Source: Haloterrigena gelatinilytica
GTDB lineage: Archaea; Halobacteriota; Halobacteria; Halobacteriales; Natrialbaceae
DNA length: 64,000 nt
Direction: 5' to 3'
NCBI RefSeq assembly: GCF_013342145.1
Contig: NZ_JABUQZ010000001.1
Coordinates: 2,356,001 to 2,420,000, forward strand
Part shown: positions 60,044 through 64,000 of the stretch, piece after piece
Layout: each line of letters opens with the position of its first letter
How positions within the stretch are numbered: the first letter of the stretch is position 1
Program-made: the position numbers and the translations under genes
The notes under the pieces: model-generated
What the model saw: the letters and a program-made list of their open reading frames with translations, nothing else
What the model was told of the DNA's origin: nothing
Database searches by the model: none

Positions 60044-62329
60044 ATGCGACTCCGCGTACGACCGCTCAAACGGAAGGACGCAGGCAGCGGTCTCGCCGCG
60101 ATCGATCGCGACGCGCTCGAGGAACTGGGCGTCTCGAGCGGCGAGTTCGTCGCGATCGAGGGTCGCGACGGCCGGGTGATCGCCCGCGTCTGGCCCGGCC
60201 GCTCCGAAGACCGAGGTCGGGGTATCGTCCGCATCGACGGCCAACTTCGACAGGCCGCAGGCGTCCGAATCGACGACCGCGTGACCGTCGAACCCGCCGA
60301 CGTCGAGCCCGCCGAACGCGTCACGATCGCGCTCCCCGAGAACGTGCGCATCCGGGGCGACGTCGGCTCCTACCTGGGCGACAAACTCACGGAGCGGGCC
60401 GTCAGCCCCGGCGACCAGTACTCGCTGTCGCTTGGCTTCGGCCTGCTCTCGAGTCGCTCCGGGCGGCGGCTCCCGGTGACCGTCGTCGACACCGAGCCCG
60501 ACGGCCCGGTCGTCGTCGACGCGAGCACCGAGATCGAGGTCGCCGAGCGCGATCCCGATCGGCTCTCCGTCGAAGCCGAAGGGCCGCTCGAGGAGAGCGA
60601 AACCGCCGCCGCTGCGGGCGCCGCTGGAGCCGAGAGCCCGACCGTCACCTACGAGGACGTCGGCGGTCTCGACGATGAACTCGAGCAGGTCCGCGAGATG
60701 ATCGAACTGCCGATGCGCCACCCCGAACTCTTCCGCGCGCTCGGCATCGAGCCGCCGAAGGGCGTCCTGCTGCACGGTCCGCCGGGCACCGGGAAGACGC
60801 TGATCGCCCGCGCGGTCGCCAACGAGGTCGACGCCCACTTCCTGACGATCTCCGGCCCGGAGATCATGTCGAAGTACTACGGCGAGAGCGAAGAGCAGCT
60901 CCGCGAGGTGTTCGAGGAGGCCGCCGAGAACGAGCCGGCGATCGTCTTCATCGACGAACTCGACTCCATCGCGCCAAAGCGCGAGGAGGTCCAGGGCGAC
61001 ACCGAACGGCGCGTCGTCGCCCAACTCCTCTCGCTGATGGACGGGCTCGAGCAACGGGGCGAGATCACCGTCATCGGCACCACGAACCGCGTCGACGACA
61101 TCGATCCCGCGCTGCGCCGGCCGGGCCGGTTCGACCGCGAGATCGAGATCGGCGTCCCCGACGCCGCGGGCCGCGAGGAGATCCTGCAGATCCACACCCG
61201 CGGGATGCCCCTAGCCGAGGAGATCGACCTCGAGCGCTACGCCGAGAACACTCACGGCTTCGTCGGCGCCGACCTCGAGAACTTGGCGAAGGAAGCCGCG
61301 ATGACGGCGATGCGCCGCGTGCGGCCCGAACTCGACCTCGAGGAGGCGGAGATCCCCGCGAACGTCCTCGAGGAGATCGAGGTCACCGCCGACGATTTCA
61401 AGTCGGCGCTGCGGGGGATCGAGCCCTCCGCGATGCGCGAGGTCTTCGTCGAGGTCCCCGACGTCACCTGGGACGACGTCGGCGGCCTCGAGGAGGCCAA
61501 GGAACGACTCCGCGAGAGCGTCCAGTGGCCGATGGAACACGCCGACGCCTACGAGCGTGTCGCCCTGGAGCCCGCCAAGGGCGTCCTGCTGCACGGCCCG
61601 CCGGGCACCGGAAAGACGCTGCTCGCCAAAGCCGTCGCCAACGAGTCCCAGTCGAACTTCATCTCTGTGAAGGGCCCGGAGCTGTTCGACAAGTACGTCG
61701 GCGAGTCGGAGAAGGGCGTCCGCGAGATCTTCAGCAAGGCCCGCGAGAACGCGCCGACGATCGTCTTCTTCGACGAGATCGACGCCATCGCGAGCGAACG
61801 AGGTAGCGGCGTCGGCGACTCGAACGTCGGCGAGCGCGTCGTCTCCCAGCTGCTGACCGAACTCGACGGCCTCGAGGAACTCGAGGACGTGGTCGTGATC
61901 GCGGCCTCGAACCGGCCCGAACTGATCGACGACGCGCTGCTCCGACCCGGCCGCCTCGACCGCCACGTCGCGGTCGACGAACCCGACGAACGGGCTCGCC
62001 GGGAGATCTTCGCGATCCACACCGAAGACCGGCCCCTCGCGGACGACGTGGATCTCGACGAACTCGCGGCCGAGACCGAAGGGTACACCGGCGCCGACGT
62101 CGAGGCGGTCTGTCGCGAGGCCGCGACTATCGCCGTCCGCGAGCACGTCCGGGCCGAAGCCGAGGGCGAGGACCGCGACGTCGAGGCGATCGTGCTGACG
62201 GCCGAGCACTTCGAGCGGGCCCTCGAGGAGATTTCGCCCGAATCGGCCGCGGAGTTCGAGGGCGGTCCCAGCGCGAGCGAGTTCGAGGGCGTCCTCGAGA
62301 GCGGCGAGAGCGAAACGGAGGCCGAGTAA
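60044..62329 (+). CDS. AAA ATPase of the CDC48/VAT family
   Basis: A 761-residue protein: an N-terminal double-psi barrel/N-domain (1-190; [26 protein letters not shown]), then two AAA domains. D1 has [28 protein letters not shown] and [22 protein letters not shown]2 has [29 protein letters not shown] and [21 protein letters not shown]. The C-terminal tail is acidic. It is a hexameric unfoldase acting with the proteasome. Housekeeping gene. Confidence 0.97.
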   Translation: MRLRVRPLKRKDAGSGLAAIDRDALEELGVSSGEFVAIEGRDGRVIARVWPGRSEDRGRGIVRIDGQLRQAAGVRIDDRVTVEPADVEPAERVTIALPENVRIRGDVGSYLGDKLTERAVSPGDQYSLSLGFGLLSSRSGRRLPVTVVDTEPDGPVVVDASTEIEVAERDPDRLSVEAEGPLEESETAAAAGAAGAESPTVTYEDVGGLDDELEQVREMIELPMRHPELFRALGIEPPKGVLLHGPPGTGKTLIARAVANEVDAHFLTISGPEIMSKYYGESEEQLREVFEEAAENEPAIVFIDELDSIAPKREEVQGDTERRVVAQLLSLMDGLEQRGEITVIGTTNRVDDIDPALRRPGRFDREIEIGVPDAAGREEILQIHTRGMPLAEEIDLERYAENTHGFVGADLENLAKEAAMTAMRRVRPELDLEEAEIPANVLEEIEVTADDFKSALRGIEPSAMREVFVEVPDVTWDDVGGLEEAKERLRESVQWPMEHADAYERVALEPAKGVLLHGPPGTGKTLLAKAVANESQSNFISVKGPELFDKYVGESEKGVREIFSKARENAPTIVFFDEIDAIASERGSGVGDSNVGERVVSQLLTELDGLEELEDVVVIAASNRPELIDDALLRPGRLDRHVAVDEPDERARREIFAIHTEDRPLADDVDLDELAAETEGYTGADVEAVCREAATIAVREHVRAEAEGEDRDVEAIVLTAEHFERALEEISPESAAEFEGGPSASEFEGVLESGESETEAE

Positions 62330-62566
62330 CGGGACGCCCTCGAGCGCCGGTTTCGCCGCTCGGTTCCCGAAACCGCGCGACCCGAGCCCCCACTCCGATG
62401 AGCGACGGCGCCGATCATCATCGGCCCGTCGGCGGATCTCGGGAGTCTCGAGGTGGTCGACGGAACTTTCGAGGACGGTCCGACGTCGGCCTCGGTTGCC
62501 GACGGAACCCTTATCCATATATTCTCTCGAAATACATAATCATGCATAAATTTCAAAACAGAATAT

Positions 62567-63227
62567 ATGTTCAGCGGTCGCAGCCGCCGCGACCTGCTCT
62601 CGGCCGCGGGAGTGGCGCTGACGACCGGATTGACGGGCTGTCTCGGCGCGCTCGAGGGGAACGAGGGCGAAACCGAGAACGTGAACTGTGGGGACGGCGA
62701 CACCGAATCCGACGGGGAATCGACTGACTCGTCCGACGAGACGGCCGAACTGCGGGACACGCTGGCCGCCGCCGACCGTCACCGACGACGCCTGCTACGT
62801 CCCGCTCGGCGACGGGACCGTCGCGGCGCTCGAGCGCGACGGCGCGCTGCGCTGGCGCCGACAGGTCGAACGCGGCGGCCACGGCTCGGGGATGAATTTC
62901 GTCACGTCGCCGGCGATCGCCGGCGGGACACTGTACGTCACGAACGCGTGGCAACTGACGGCACTCGACGCAGAGACCGGGAGGGAGCAGTGGTCGGTCG
63001 AGACCGGCAACGACCATCCCGTCATCGCCGACGGCGTCGTCTACGTGAGCGGGCTGAACGCGATCGCGGCCTACAACGGGAGCGACGGGAGCGAACTGTG
63101 GCGGTATCGACCCGGGGCGACGAGCGGTGGCGGGGAGCGAGTCGCCCCCGTCGTCGGCGGCGTAGTTTTCTACCCGAGCGCGGGACTTCACGCGCTCCGC
63201 GGATCGGACACGAGCGATTCGACCTGA
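62567..63227 (+). pseudogene. Frameshifted PQQ-repeat (beta-propeller) lipoprotein
   Basis: The start codes for a Tat lipoprotein signal: [19 protein letters not shown] with a lipobox ending LTGC. After an acidic linker the frame breaks near 62760. The other frame carries PQQ/beta-propeller-like repeats ([75 protein letters not shown]). Only about four blades remain and the expected full length is much greater, so the gene is also internally deleted. Not functional. Confidence 0.78.
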
Positions 63228-63332
63228 CTGATGCTCCCTCGAGTCGACCGGTCGGAGTCCGGTTCCGACCTCGATGGAACCCGTCCGTTCGCGACTGCCG
63301 CCGCGCCGTCGGGCGGTCGGAGAGACGAAAGG

Positions 63333-63345
63333 TCCTTAAGTCACC
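63333..63345 (+). promoter_or_regulatory. Probable promoter of the SRP RNA gene
   Basis: GGTCCTTAAGTCA lies about 25-30 bases before the start of the RNA. CTTAAG is a plausible TATA-like element. Confidence 0.45.
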
Positions 63346-63362
63346 TTCCCCTACGAAGAGAT

Positions 63363-63667
63363 GGATAGGTCGGGCAGTTAGGCCCTGCTCGTTACCCGCG
63401 ATATGGCCTTTAGCGGGGACCAAACACCGCGGGCGTCCGGTCAGACCGGCCGGGGCCCCGGGAGCCAACGCAGAAGCCTCGTCCGTCGGGGACAGCGGTC
63501 CGCGATGGCCGTCCGCAGGGACGTCCCATCGCGGTTAGTCGGCGACAGCCCATCAGGCGCGGAAGCGAGCAGTGGACCGCCGGACACCTGTCGCTCGACG
63601 GGTCGCGGGGTGGAGGAGGCAACCGGGATTCCCCCGGCCGGAACGCCGGGCAATCGCGGCTTCCACA
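63363..63667 (+). ncRNA. Archaeal signal recognition particle RNA (7S RNA)
   Basis: The region from AGGTCGGGCAGTTAGG onward has the features of haloarchaeal 7S RNA, including the conserved helix-8 loop GGAAGCGAGCAGTGGACC at 63561-63578 and the long GC-rich helical arms (CCGGCCGGAACGCCGG near the 3' end). The exact ends are approximate. Together with SRP54/SRP19 it targets membrane proteins. Confidence 0.88.
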
Positions 63668-63678
63668 TTCATACTTCC

Positions 63679-63830
63679 GAAATTTCACTCTACGCGAGCG
63701 GCGGCGCTACCGCGTCTTGCTCGCTCGGTGAAATTTCGATCAAAAGCACCGGAAGACGCTTCGCGTCTTCCGAGCCCTCGTTCACTACGTTCACGAGGAC
63801 GCTCCTCCTTCCGTTCGTTCCTCCGTCACT
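63679..63830. repeat. REP-like cluster of inverted repeats
   Basis: CGAAATTTCAC at 63679-63689 is the reverse complement of GTGAAATTTCG at 63729-63739. Right after it CGGAAGACGC-TTC-GCGTCTTCCG at 63750-63772 is a perfect hairpin, and CCTCGT...ACGAGG at about 63776-63797 pairs too. Such intergenic hairpin clusters are common in haloarchaeal genomes and may end transcription of the SRP RNA and of the convergent gene. Confidence 0.6.
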
Positions 63831-63898
63831 CACAACAGTCGTCGGCCCGCTCGCTCAGCCTACGGCTTCGCTCGCGGCTGATACGACGTGGGACTTCT

Positions 63899-64000
63899 TC
63901 AGGCCGCACTGGCCGTCTCGAGGAACGTCTCGCTCGCGGTGTTGAACGCGTTCGGACGGTCGAGATTGACGAGGTGGCCCGAGTCGGACAGTTCCAGGTG
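63899..64000 (-). CDS. Alpha/beta-hydrolase C-terminus (5' part outside window)
   Basis: The last 33 codons of a gene that begins beyond the window. The sequence SGHLVNLDRPNAFNTASETFLE is the usual end of an alpha/beta-hydrolase, with the catalytic His in GHLVNLDRP and the helix FNxA...FLE. The stop TGA is at 63899. Confidence 0.8.
   Translation of the reverse strand, partial: HLELSDSGHLVNLDRPNAFNTASETFLETASAA

Noticed and set aside
59639-62760. Several long minus-strand frames (518, 435 and 403 codons) opposite Hsp20 and CDC48
   Set aside because: Antisense shadows of strongly recognised genes; no domain seen.

Overview
The window is haloarchaeal chromosome. Evidence: acidic, GC-rich proteins; many GTG starts and ATGA/GTGA overlaps; a CDC48/VAT-type double AAA ATPase; a UbiA-type lipid prenyltransferase of the archaeal ether-lipid pathway; an archaeal 7S (SRP) RNA; and short haloarchaea-specific proteins. 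A Natrinema/Haloterrigena-like genus would fit, but that is inference. Ordinary chromosomal genes occupy the two ends (about 1-2000 and 54703-64000).

The middle, about 6024-54714, reads as one integrated island at the 3' end of a tRNA-Arg(TCG) gene (54703-54776, minus strand). A 14-bp copy of the tRNA end lies at 6024-6037, just before an integrase (6155-7168). Two further copies of the tRNA end (755-770 and 2168-2180) lie further left, so several elements seem to have integrated one after another. Between them are a CapA-like lipoprotein and a large sensor kinase whose response regulator is reduced to its first codons.

Island layout, left to right. (a) 6.0-13.0 kb: three tyrosine recombinases, two of them in an apparent operon with an AT-rich 1027-residue membrane protein. 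(b) 13.4-21.3 kb: small regulators, then a minus-strand operon with two RAMP-fold (Cas5/Cas7-like) proteins, a Zn-ribbon protein, an acidic repeat protein, an RNase H-fold exonuclease and an HNH nuclease. There is no Cas1/Cas2 and no normal CRISPR array, but two identical 22-bp direct repeats lie inside the operon. This matches the array-less haloarchaeal RAMP loci called HRAMP. (c) 21.8-31.0 kb: a class 2-like DISARM set (drmE, drmA, drmB, drmC). (d) 31.2-34.6 kb: an unknown gene, an HNH nuclease and an unknown/PIN-like pair. (e) 34.6-46.7 kb: a mirror-arranged cluster in which two paralogous trios (MORC/Hsp90-like GHKL ATPase, middle protein, DUF6339-like protein) flank a C5-cytosine methyltransferase, a thymine-glycosylase-like protein, a divergent methyltransferase-like protein and a GIY-YIG nuclease. 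This looks like an elaborate modification-linked defence system. (f) 47.1-54.5 kb: an HNH nuclease with winged helices, a cyclin-like protein with a decayed second copy, a hairpin-rich non-coding region, Zn-ribbon and OB-fold-like small proteins, an unknown 462-residue protein and small membrane peptides.

Taken together this is a tRNA-borne defence island. The two parts most worth follow-up are the RAMP operon with its direct repeats and the duplicated GHKL trio around the methylation/repair/nuclease core. Functions are assigned from motifs read by eye; no database search was run.
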